From: Bimastos eiseni
Taxonomy: Eukaryota > Annelida > Clitellata > Crassiclitellata > Lumbricidae
Assembly: GCA_959347315.1 (NCBI GenBank)
Contig: OY365807.1
Location: 28,674,868 to 28,738,867 of the forward strand
Length of the DNA stretch: 64,000 nt
Reading direction: 5' to 3'
The translations under genes were made by a program, and so were the position numbers. Each line of letters starts with the position of its first letter. The stretch's first letter is position 1. Under the pieces are notes generated by a model. That model was not told the DNA's origin. It searched no databases and saw nothing but the letters and a program-made list of their open reading frames with translations. Below, piece after piece: positions 24,561 to 37,800 of this stretch.

Positions 24561-27500
24561 ATGTTCGCCGTCCTACCGTCCTCCGTCATCGGTCAGGGTC
24601 TGGGTTATGCCGCCCCTAACCCATCGCCGTCATCATGGGTATCCCGTCGACAGCACCAGCCAACGGCCGATGTCAAACGGAGGGTGACGATCTACAGAGA
24701 CAGTCTCGACACCCCTTGGGGATTTCGCCTGCAAGGGGGAAAGGATTTCAATACCCCTCTGTCCGTTAAGAGGGTAAGCCAATGTTACCCCAATGTATAC
24801 ATACATGTAGCCTACTTTTGTTGTTGTCAATAACTAACACCGAATCCAGTTCATTTCTTCTTAATCGTCCGCTTCACTGGCGTATATATAGGGCTTATTG
24901 GTGATTACAGATTGAACGCATATCATCATCGTTATGGATGCGTCGTTAAATAAACTTATATCAACAACATTACAGATTGTGAGTCTCTAAGAAACGAGAT
25001 TGTGACGCCATAGGACTCCTATTATATTTTTAACAGTGTTTATTAGATGTCATAATATAAGTTGAATAACTTCGATTAGCGATTGGTAACAATGCATATA
25101 CTTACTTACCTAATCATTTGACGTCTTAAACCGTGACTGTGTGAAGTCAATGGCACTTGGGTTTCGACTCCTCCTTACTTGCTCGTGCTAGTGCTGATCA
25201 ATTCACTGACCGATCGATCATCCGTTGATCTACGGTATACGAACGGTCGAAGGACTGAACTGAGAGATGAACAAACGGACTGACGAACGAATAAGTTACC
25301 GAAGAACGAACATATGCGGACGAAGGAACAAAACGAACGGAAAAGACTGAACGAACGAATGAACCTACGAACAACTGACCGGACGAACGACAGACTAAAT
25401 CGATGAACCGACGAATGAAAGAGTGTGCGAATGAAGTTGATGAAAATGCAGACCTATAGGTCCAAAACAGGATCTAATGCCAGCGGAGAGTTAGTGATGG
25501 ACTGTAGGTCTCTAGGCCCTATAGGTAGGCCTAATGTGATGCAATGTAATCGAACACTAATATATCGCCCTTCAATGTCTTCAAGACATCTACTCAGTGG
25601 CACTCTCTACGCTAGCCTAAGTGATGGCAAAATTGTCATTTGTTGTCCAATCTGCTCCTTTAGAGTAGACAGAGTTGTTCAGCGAAGATTCCGATGGTTG
25701 AGACATGTATAGGTACTGTTAGGCAGAGAGAGTTCTAGCCGACCGCTTTCCACATATTAATGATAGTGATGATGTGTTGGGTTGTCATTAAGTCGCGTAA
25801 TATGTAGGCCCTAGATAATTTTATGTTTTAGTTTTAATATTATGTCTTAATAGTCCTATCGTGTTAACTGCCCTTCGTCGTAACCGTGACTTGGTGTAGA
25901 ATGAGTGAGCGTCTTTACACACGGTTGTTTCTTCTCTGTACGCAGTGACAAATTAATGTCCATAAATTACTAAACTGAAGTGTCTAGTGCGTTGGTTTTT
26001 GTGCTCTGTTTAAGTCTGTTTAGGCCCAAAACCTCAGTATTTCTCAGCTGGACATGAAATTTGCACTACAAGACAGCTATATCATGGGCCCCTATATCTA
26101 TTTCAGCTTACCAGCGCTCAACAATCTAGGCAGAAGGAAGAGGAGGAGGAGGAGGAGGAAGAAGAGAAGGTGGAGAGGTTTGCATGCTATTGAAATGGCT
26201 TGGATCTATGGAGCAAGCAACGGATAAGTGGAAGGAGAGAGAGAGGTATGGACGTAAGAGAGGCAGTTGGTGGTGTTTGGGAAAGTAAAACACAAGCGAA
26301 ACAGAAATCGCTTCGATCGAACTGAGAACGAACTGGCTGAAGGGAGGATCCACACAGCTGCGGATTTGGTCGTTAAGTATAGACAGAGAATAACATAAAC
26401 AATTCTCGGCCTTGGCTTTTAGTTTGGCGCTGAAACATCGACGCTGAGTGGCGTAGCAATCGGGGTCTGACGATCAGGCAACTGAGAACTGGATGCAGCT
26501 CTATCCAGGGATAGACTGATCGGTTGTTCCTCGAGTGATCGATCAATCCTGAAGGGTCCAGACCCAGTTAGACCAAGACCACCATCTCTCCCCCAATTGG
26601 GAACTCGATTCCTGGTCTGTTTCATTGACCAGTTCGTTCACCCCTAACCCGTCGGGAGTGGCATGAGAAGGTTCCAACCCATTCCAGTATTTAAGGCTGT
26701 TAGCGTTTGGTATCCCAGTCCAACGCCCCTCAATTTTCGATCAGCTGTTGAACCTCTGGATTTGAAAGTTCCCTATGCCTGTAAATATGTGCAACTGAAG
26801 AGGCAGGCGCTATATACAATTTATTAATGAACCAATTAATGCATAAATAAATCAGCGACCCAAATTAGTTGAGAAGAATATTAGTTACAGTTGCGGACTA
26901 AATTTCTGCTTTCGAACTTAACCAAAAATCTATATATCGCCTATTCAAGATATCTACTTTCTAACTGCGCTGGTCTATATGATGTAAATGTCATCACGAT
27001 CGTATAAAAACACCATTATTTTAACCAAATTATGTGCAGACGTAAGCTGAAAAGTCACCAGAGGTGGGTCCACGCACACGCGAGTTAGTACGGTGTAACC
27101 AACTAACGGATTCCGTTCTACAGCTGACAGATGGAATAAATGTGAATTTTGAAATCTTTGTCTACACTTCAAGAGTCCATGCATGAGCATCTTAACTGGG
27201 TTAACTTCCATTAAATTTGTATTAAATTAGACTGAGTGTGAGAGTCAATGGATCGATAGATTTTAGCGCAGGCCTGTCTTTACACGCAGTTAGTCTAGGC
27301 TGAACAGGGAACTATTTGTAATACAAAGTTAAGTTGAAGCTGGGACTGATATGGAAGTAATATGAAGCCGACGAAAACTGGATCATTGACCTAGACTGTG
27401 TGTGTGACTACATCCGGGACTTTCGCAGGATCAATCGGCAGTCGCGTTTGCTTTTGTGAACGAAATGAAACGACTCAGGCCTTGCAATATAAATAAAATG

Positions 27501-30500
27501 TGCTAAAAGAAAGGTTTTATTGACTGGAGTAGGCCTAGCATAAATTTATATGAACTTTCGGCGATTATACGTTCTAAGTAATCCTGTCGAGTACCCGGAT
27601 GTCCCCTTATTCGCTACATAGCCGAATAAGGGGATGCATTGCATTTTCTGGATGCATTTTCTGATGCATTGCGCAGACATCTGCGCAATGCATCAGAAAA
27701 AACAACAATGACATATTGCGGCTTCATATATACCCTTCCATGTTAGTCCAAGGTTGAAGTGTTTCAATATGAATTGAATTGAAGCTGCACGGGGAGCTTC
27801 AGTATTATGCCTTCCTATACCTATATGTCAGCGTTCTCCCAAATCGCTTCGTCATAGCTTCGCGCCTTCGGCTCTTGCTATTTCAGTTCCCTTGAGTTTA
27901 CTTCGATGCAGATGGACTCTAGCGGCCAAAATAAATCGCCTACGCTGCACATTGTACTGAGTTTCTAGAATAAGATTTCAGCCTGGATCGTTTTTTTTAT
28001 TGATAAGATATCTGCCGTTTGTCTTATCTTGACTATTGTCTGTTTCAACATACTACGTTTGCTTAGAGGCCACCTGCATTAGGCTTAGCTATGATGCCTC
28101 TATCTGCATGTCCGGCAAGAGTAACCAGTGCTAACCACCGGGAACCGAACGGTTTGTAAAAATGGATGACTTATGCTGTGCCATCATTTTTGACACGCCA
28201 TAAAAGTTATAATTTGTGATTAGATTATATCATAGACTATATATATATATACATTAGATGAAAGGCTAGGCCCTATATTATATTCTGGCATTAAAATTGA
28301 TGAGGTGGAAATGATTGCGAATGAGCTACAGTCAATTTGTTTGTTGTGAAAAGCATGATGATAAATACGTGCAGGTATTTTCGGGAAGTCCAGCCGTTGG
28401 TCAACTGACTAGAGATGACCTCATACTTGCGATCAATGACGAACCAGTCGACGGTCTTTTCCACGCAGATGTGCTCGAAAAGATCAAGTCTGCTGGAAAT
28501 TCAATCGTTCTAAACATACAAACTAGGTGGGTACACAGCAATCAATACTCCAGTGTATTGCCAGAAAAGTCGGTGGTGACGATTGTGTGTGTATCATTTG
28601 AAGCGTGAGTGAACCCTCGGTGGTTTGTTGAGGACTTAGAGAAGGAAACGTACAAACAACATCTCATGGTTCCTTCAAATTCTTTATGAAGAGGATGATC
28701 ACTGTTATTTACAGCGTCATCAGAATCTACCGCTGATCACAGTAATCAGAGCATCCCCAGTCGGCCACTCTTCCTCGATCCTTCGTACGTGACGTCGTCT
28801 GGCTTCTGATTTTAACCATTAGTATTAGTCGCAAGATGATGGGGTGCTGTTCGTCCTAAAGAATTTTGTGTGTGTCTAAGCCAGGGATGTGATCTCGAGA
28901 CCGCGGTCTTGGTCTCGAGACGGTTCCGAGACCGGAAAACTGCGGTCTTGGTTTCGAATGCATGGGTCTTGGTCTTGGTCTCGGACCATCGGTTTTGGTC
29001 TTGGTCTCGACTGCGTCGGTCTTGGTCTTAAAGAAACGGTCTTGGGATTGGTCTCCGTCTTAGGTTAGCGTTCCTGGTCATTTGTCGGTTATTTTAGATT
29101 ATTAGAGACCGGATGTTTAGGCCCTATGCGCTTGTTATCGATTTATGACACGCTGACCATCTATATATATAGGCCTACCTGTTTTTATGGGCAAAATATG
29201 CATTTGCAACGGAACCAGCCATTTCAATATTTGCTTTCACAAATGTCAGGGTTTTGGAAAAATCTAATGATTATGTGGTCGGCCACGTGTAGTCACTGTT
29301 AACCTACAATTCCGAGTACAAGTAAGCCTACAGCCTACACCATTCAAACGGAACGGTAATCTACTTGTTCAGATGTCTTAAAGCATTTACCTATCGTATA
29401 GGCCTACTGTAAGTAATTTATGGTGTGATTTTTCAGGCCGAAGCCAAGCGCTGAGCCCACAAAAGTTCAGACTGGCTGGTAAAACTGTTTCTGGACCATT
29501 ATTAAGATTAGCATTCTTCAGCAATAAAATTAATGTTTTATGCGTGTTATTCCGTTTTGGCGTCTAAATAAATTGAATAGTGTATAAAAAAGGGTTTCGG
29601 TCTTGGTCTCGGACCCTCGGTCTTGGTCTCGGATCACCCGGTCTTGGTCTTAGACCTCTCGGTCTTGGTCTTGGACCTCTCGGTCTTGGTCTCGAGGTTT
29701 TGGTCTCGTGCCCAACACTGGTCTAAGCTCAGGTAGGGCCTATGATTACATGCGGGGAAGTCTGCTGGAAAGTAATGAATAGGTGGAAGTCTGGAAAGCC
29801 ATGACTTCAAGCGTAAGAAGTCAGGATTTACAGAAGTTATGTGTTGGAAAATTCTCATGAACGGCATAGAACGAACTTGAAATTTTTTGACCAAACTAGA
29901 TCTTCAAAAGACGTGATGATTTAACATTTAAGGCCACAACTAGTCTTTTGAGAGACAAATCACGACCAATTTGGGGACTACTACTAGTTCTCTGTTCAAA
30001 GATTCTTATATCGACCACTGTATCACTCTCAGAACTTATGAAGTTATGATGCTATCTATACGATGGCCGAACAGTCTGGCAAGCTACCTTTGTGAATGCT
30101 CATTGCGATGTTGTATTTTATAAGATAAGCCTGTGTGCTAGAGTGTTCATGCAACATCACATGTTACAAAGGGCTGAATAACTCACAAGCAGCCAACCCT
30201 TCCGTCAAAACTGTTCGGTGAAGACTAAAATAATACGTAATTGCACGTGACCTTATTTTGAACCGTGCGCAAGCAGAGTCTTGCATGGTGATCTATCAAA
30301 AAAAATTGTCGTTGCTTTATGTTGCAGTGCATTAGGATCTGAATTCGGTTACGCTAGCCAAGACCATCATCTTCAGCCCATTCAGAGCAACAGCCATCAA
30401 CAACCGGTAGGCATTTTATCACAGGCTCATACACGCCAACTTCTATGGGGTGCACTCACTGCACTGTCTGATTTAGAGCCTCAAATAATAACGTTATCCT

Positions 30501-30537
30501 TCACTGACAGTAGGCCTACAACAACAACAACAACAAC

Positions 30538-30571
<34 letters not shown>

Positions 30572-31450
30572 TAACGGAACGGGGCCTATTCGACAGTGAC
30601 CAGGATGACGACTTGCAGCCCCGTCCGATATGGGGATAGTTCGAGTTGCAGTCCGCTGAGTAAGGCTTCAGTGGTGTGCTGAAGACCAACCATTTAAGGT
30701 TTAAATAGCTCCTTTCTGGATGACACTTGGAATAAGACACGCTTGTTCGATAATCCTCTTTTAATGTACAACGGAAAACAAAATTTCTGTAGCGCCTATT
30801 CGGAAACAGTCCGTTTCTCACTCCCTCAATACGCCCTACGTCGATAACTAACGAGTAACTGCAACGCTACGTCAATGGCTGACGGCGACTATTATGCTAC
30901 GTCAATGGCTGACGGTGACTACTATGCTACGTCAATGGCTGACGGCGACTACTATGCTACGTCAATGGCTGACGGCGACTATTACGCTACGTCAGTGGCT
31001 GACGGCGACTATCACAAATCTACGACGACTATATCCACGACGACTATCGCAAGCCACGACGACTATTCGTGCTTCCTAGTAGCCGAGACTGCAAGACCGA
31101 AGCCGAATCTACAAGGCTCCCCGATGACGATCTCCAGACGACGACTCCCTTTTATACTAATTTGCTGTAGATAGTAGATAATACACAGTAGATAGGAGAC
31201 AGTAGAGACTACATAGTAGATAGTAGATAATACACAGTAGATAGGATACAGTAGATAGTAGATATCCACAGTAGATAGACTGTAGTAGATAGTAGATAGA
31301 CTACAGTAGATAGTAGGTAATCGTATGCAGCAGGCAGATACCACAGTAGAAAGAACACAGTAGACAGGTGTACATAGCAAGCAGACACTACAGCAGGCCG
31401 ACACTAGGTAGGCATACCTCTGAACCGTTATGATAATAATAATAATGATG

Positions 31451-31520
<70 letters not shown>

Positions 31521-34068
31521 GAAGAAGAAGAAGAAAAAGAAGAGACCAACGAGAAGGGCCATCCCAGACTACATTTTTTTATTCTTATTAAAGTTCTAGT
31601 CCCTGAGGGATCATGTATACCTCGAGGCGAAAAAAACAATAATAATAACAATAATATCCAGTGGTTCAACGCGGTGGCTTTCCAGGGAACCATGCCAAGG
31701 CTCCAAGTACCTGTTAAGCGACCCTTAAGACTAGCCATTCCAGAACAATGCCCCTAATTTTTTTAATCCTAGGGATCATATGTACTTCGGCGGGAAAAAT
31801 AATAAAATTAAAATAATAAGGGCGGCCACTCCAGAGTAAACAGAGGATCACACAAGATTATTAACATTTGGCACTATTATATATACCTCAGGACATAGGC
31901 GGAGACTTGGTCGCGGGTTTGGGGGGGGGACAGGCCGGAAGAAATTTTAATTCTCAATCATGGATGCAGCAAAAATAGGCCGCGTCTCGTGCCTCTCCTC
32001 ATTTTCATTTTACATAACCCCGAGCATGTTTTAACCAACTCCTACCTCCACTCCGTACCGAATCACCAATTAAGAGCACACAACCATGTTCTGCCACCAA
32101 AAGACGACTCTAAATTTATCCCCAGATCATTATACAAAAACATTTACTAGTTTTTTTAACGTATTTAGCGACTGTCCTGCTATTGTTCATTGTCACTCGT
32201 GCAGGCCCAAGCATTTCTACGTTATTGTCAGATTGTGTTATTTCTAAATAAATGAATATCTTATTATTAGGCTACTGTGGTTCGTTTTCGATGCTGGATT
32301 ATTTTAGAGATTTAAATCTTGGTTTAGTACGGTCCTTGCACGGGAACCCTATGTAATTGTTATTATTATTACTAATTTAATAAAAACCTTACTACATGAG
32401 TCGAATTTAACCGTCGGCAGCCACGCAGGGCGCCCATTACGTTACAAATCTCATTTTGAACAAGGCAAGTGTATAATGATGGCGTGGCATCCATTCAAAA
32501 GGACGAGCGGTGATGAAGGATCTCACCGGATCAGACTCTTATTGAAAAATGAGATGGGTCGAGATTATATAATAGGCGTATATACGGTAGCTATATAAAA
32601 GCGCTTTCATTAATATTTGTTTGCTGTTCTTCTGAGTGTATTTAATAATGGATAGCTCAAGGGAGATGATAATATAAGTTTGATCTTGATTAATGAAATA
32701 AAAATAAAACGAAAAGTGAAGGTCAGTGCTAATCTCTCATGGCTTGTGTATGCTGTACGTAGGCCCCTGCGTCACTCCCACTCCAGCCAATCGACCACTA
32801 CGTACTAAATGACGGTTTAGATTGTCAGAACAGCAATACTTGGGGAGCACAGTTGAGCGTAGATCTAGAGAACAAGCCTAACACATTAAAATAATATTGA
32901 TAAAAAACCTTGGCAATACTAAACATAGCCAGCCATGATGGGTGGGTCTGATTTTGAGGGACGCTGGCGTGCGACCAGGAGAGATGCAGGTAAGTTGGCC
33001 CGAGCCGATGGCTAAAGTCGTCACTGCCACAATACCGTATACGCGCTATATTCACGGTTATTCCGTCGCACGTGGGATAAAAGTACAAACGGTCTTACAT
33101 TTACATTAAGCTACAGATAACGCTTACCTCCTCTAGTATGAGATCGTTTGTTGTATAACAATCTCGTTTCATTTTTCACAAAAAACAACGCTGCCGCTAG
33201 ACTAAATCACTCAAATATTCAAAGACGCTCGATGCAATAAAATGAGTAAACTTATAGATGAGGATTTAACCACAATAACTCTTAGGAACAAAGTGAAAAG
33301 AATTGATAGCAGATGAAGCAACGGTGGCCGTGAAGAGCCACCTTATTTCATTGTTCGAAGGATAGCCCTACTCCTTAAAAGTATAATTATAACAATTTCA
33401 ACCTTCATCATGCAGATTAGGCATAATCAGTTCTGAAAGTTGTTTTAAAAGATAGTTCGGTGTGTGTTAATGTAAGCATGTATATAAATATTTTTTCAAG
33501 ACTCTAATTCGATATCATTATAATTTATCATACCCATATCTCTTGCAGCGTCGGTTGCCTAGTGCACCATACCTCAAGCAAGCATCACCGCTGTAACCTA
33601 GACTAGATAGCCGACACACAGCTAGGCACATGCGTACCAGACACAGCATCGAAACCCAGGCGAGGTCACGACCTCTGAACCTTAAACTGACTTGCAGGTC
33701 GGACTCTTATCTCTCGGCCTGGTGTCTTGCGCCTCACGATGATGAGACACTCACTGACCATAGACAACCCGCAAACTAGGACAGACAGGCACATCACGAA
33801 CCAGTCTCAGACATGAGAAAGACAACAGCAAACACACGGTCAATCGCCTGAAATTCGGGGGTATATAGGCTACTCCATCCCTCTTACCTCAACTTTTGGG
33901 GGGACCGCCCCCCGCTGTCCCCCCTAAGTTTCCGCCCGTGCCTCAGGAAAACAGAAGAAAATAATAATAACATTGACGTTGATGATAGTGGTTTGGTAAC
34001 GGAGAAATTCGTCACACACTGCAGGCTTGAGACGCTAGGCTACGCCCATACACACGAGCGCGCTTATG

Positions 34069-34107
<39 letters not shown>

Positions 34108-34751
34108 CCTTTTGATATGTTGAGGAGCATCTTAAGCATCGTAATCGTAATCTCCAAACTTCTAAAGCTCCACTCGAAAGCCAAGTGTAGGGCATCAGCT
34201 TATTCACTAGCATACGATGCTGCTACGACCGAACAGTAAGAACATCAGCCTGCTTCGTAATTGAGGGATTTCTACGTGACTTCGACGAAGTCTTGAGAAT
34301 TAACAGGACTTAGGCCTAGTAGGCCTAGCAATCTGCACAATATCTACCTAAGAGACGATCGATGGATCCAGGTATGCTTACCTCAGAGAAACGGTGGTGG
34401 ACTGACCGTCTGGGCAATCGTAGTGCCAATAAAAATCACGCTTTGGCATCAGAAACCATGGCTCTGGGAGCTGCCGAAGCTGATAGTTATCAGCTGATTC
34501 GATGTGATAGCAATCAACTAATCGGACGAAGCTAATAGTTACTATCAGCTTCGTCAGCTCCCAGTACACTCGTTCTCATAACGTGGTCCAAGGCCCAAGG
34601 AGGGGCGAATACTCAAGGGTCCGGTCTGTAACCAATTTATGAAAATGTAGAATCAGTTAGGCCTATTTGTATACAAAGTTTACGATTTAGCCTATGACTT
34701 CTATTATATATATATATATATATAAGTACAGTGATATTGATATGCCCTGTG

Positions 34752-34817
<66 letters not shown>

Positions 34818-37800
34818 ATTGCTGACACTTAACTATAATAAATTGAAACTCAGGGCATATCAATATCACTGTACTTAGGCCTATCATTTCTTTGCTATCG
34901 AATATCCAACTAAGAAGCCAGTCACGGTTCTGCCTATGGGCCCCAAATTTTTCTGCCTATAGGGACCCGGAATTTCTGTCGGCGGGCCTGCGCGGTCATG
35001 GTTCACGCCTTTGGCATTAGTCTATTGTCTAATTTACCCTATTGTTCGAGTGTCTCCCTTCCTTTTTGGGCCCTGCCCTCGGTTTCTGAGCTAATCGGGC
35101 AGCTTACTAATTAGTTACCAGTCAGTCATTGCTGCATTGGCTCCCAGTGGCTCCATCGATCTCTTACCGCAGTGCCGCTCTAGCCTCTTGCTGCACACTT
35201 GGTTCAAGTTGGTTGTGCTCGATCCTCCTATAAACGTAATTTCTGTCGCCCAGTGCCTGACGTTGCAGCGTGTATATCGGTTGCGTTGCTCTGCGATAAG
35301 GACTCGCTTGGCTACTGCATGAAGTTGTGGGCCTTCCATCTGGAGCTATCCACTACTAGAGCTGCGTTCACTACGCTTGATAAACCCAACTGGGAGTCTT
35401 ATTTCTTTAGTCATGGCTGGGCTGCGAGTGCTCTGAGCAAGCTTCTGGAAGGAGCGCTAAAGAATTCGCAGACTAAATGAAGTAATTCTAGATCAGTGAC
35501 GTGATCTTCTCCAGACTCACTGTCACAACCCACTTTCAACTGTAACCTGTAGGCTAAAATCATTATAGCAATGGGTGTTTTTTGCTGAACAGCTGTTCAC
35601 TCCTGAAGAACCGACATTGCAATACGAGTCTCATCCGACTCCATCTGCTTCCAGCTATGACACTTCACCCTCCACTTACGAAACGTCGCCGACCACTTAT
35701 GAGACTTCACCAACTACTTATGAGACTCCATCAACTACTTACGAGACCGCACCGACTACTTACGAGACTTCAGATCCAAGCCACAGCCGTACTACATCAA
35801 GTAAGCCAATTAATCATTGTGTGGCAGACACTCCCCACTGTTAAATGAATTAGGTGCGAAAGCCACTAATCAGTTTCAATACCAAGGTTAAATTTGGCAG
35901 TGTATGACGGAGTGAATGGAAACTAACACAGGGAAGAAAAGTAGGCAGAACTAGTCAGATGTGGAGAAGATATAGGGGTCAGAGCTTAAACTAGCTTAAA
36001 CTGTTCAACAGTTCGACCAAGCACCAAACTCGTGTAACGTCCTTTGACAATCGAAATAAATTAGAAAAAGGACAATACACTTTAAAATGCAACATTAGGG
36101 TGAGGAGAAAGAAGAGATAGGCCAGGATCTTGGCACAATGGTGGACTAGCGAACACTGTCCAACATCGTCCCAATGTGTGCAGTCTAGGAATAAGTGGAC
36201 TACTCATCACAGGGAGCCCAATATGAAACTCAGCAGATAGACCAAACCCGTAATGTTTCATAGTCAGAAGGTTGTAAACGGTGTGTTTTAGATGTTTACA
36301 ACCCGAAGATCGCAACCCATCAGAGTCGACACAGGTCTGCAAAGAGATTTCAAAATGCATCCACCATGCCATCCGGACTATCAGAACCGGGGTGGTCGCC
36401 AAGACCAAAGTCAGTTCCTCGAAATCTCCCTTTGTCAACCCCTCAACAGCCACTTCCTTCCTCTCAATACAGGTCCCCACCAGTGAAACCAGATGATCAA
36501 TTGGTACAGTACCCCTCTACAAGGGATTTCTGGAAATCAGAAAGTGCTTCGGAGGCAGCATCAGGGTCTTTCACGCCAGCATGGTACGGTTCATTGCGTT
36601 CGACAAGAGCCCCTCATTCGTGGGAATTGCGAGCCGCAAAGGTCCAGATCCAGTCAGAACAGGAGTCTTCAGACGTGTGGAAAGAGCCAGAACAACCACA
36701 GCAAACACACCAGGCACAAAGGCAACAAGTAGAACCACAACAGGTACAACAAGAGCCAAGTCGCACATTCAAGGCCGAGATTCGAGGACTGATACTGGCA
36801 CGTCCAACCTATCCGCAGACACAGTCGACTCCAGGAAGGGAAGCTGCATTCGAACAACGCCTTTATCGTTCTCAAGAGTATACACACAGTGCACCTGAAA
36901 CACCAGTTGCAGATGCAACTGTACACGCAGAGGTCAAGAACCTGACATCTTATCAAGATATCCACACACACCCGTCTGCCAGTGACACCCAGCAGATGGC
37001 AGATTCGCCACCTGTTAAACTCCAGCCATCACTGCTATTTGGAGACAGAAGTGGTAGAGGTCTACAACACCCATCGTCACAGTCACGTGTCATCAGAGCA
37101 CAGCCTCAAGCAACAAAGACGCCTGTGTCTGGAGTGCACACTAGGCAGGAAGTACTAGAAACAGCTCCAAAAAGAGTTGCTCAGATTGTGACCCCTCCTA
37201 CAATAGTGCCAGTTCATCAGGCCGTGACGCCTTCTCAACCAAATCCTCAAGTACATCCAATTATTCAGCAGAGACCCTCTGAAGCAGTTGCTAAGCCATT
37301 TGCTCAGAATCAAGTTGATCCATCAAAGCAACAGCCATCTACTATCAAAGTGTCTGCTGCTCAACCTGCTAAACTAACATATCTACCTGAAACTGTGGAA
37401 CGTTTCAACCCAGTGCCAGACAGGCCAGAACTTAAAGCATCGGCAGATGGGAAACATTTGAAACCAGTTCCTGAAGGGTCGACAAAATTACCAACGGTGC
37501 CTGTGGAACGGTTCAATCCAGGGCCAGAAAGACAGAGTCAGTTCTCACAAACAAAAGTGAAACATGCTGCAGTGCCCCAAACACTTGGGAAATTATCAAA
37601 CGTGCCAGTGGAACGGTTCAATCCAGGGCCAGAAAGACAGAGTCAGTTCTCACAAACAAAAGTGAAACATGCTCCAGTGCCCCAAACACTTGGGAAGTTA
37701 TCAAACGTGCCAGTGGAACGGTTCAATCCAGGGCCAGAAAGACAGAGTCAGTTCTCACAAACAAAAGTGAAACATGCTGCAGTGCCTCAAACACCTGGGA

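Larger units (their letters stand above)
24774..28374 (+). other. First intron of the PDZ gene
   Basis: 3.6 kb, donor GTAAGC, acceptor GTGCAG. Contents: decayed GAAC/GAAT tetranucleotide stretch (25240-25440), two fragments of the TATAGCGCC repeat family (25549-25612, 26926-26974), a GGA-rich tract (26132-26172) and a 44-bp palindrome (27657-27700). No exon recognised. Confidence 0.6.

Noticed and set aside
31388..31738. 116-codon minus frame with poly-tyrosine
   Set aside because: Created by the AAT microsatellite at 31429-31535.
33600..33770. Possible tRNA-like SINE on the minus strand
   Set aside because: A GGTTTCGATGC word resembles a B box, but no A box at proper distance and no A-rich tail were found.
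36082..36971. Minus-strand frames of 132 and 100 codons
   Set aside because: They are antisense shadows of the last PDZ-gene exon and its acceptor region.
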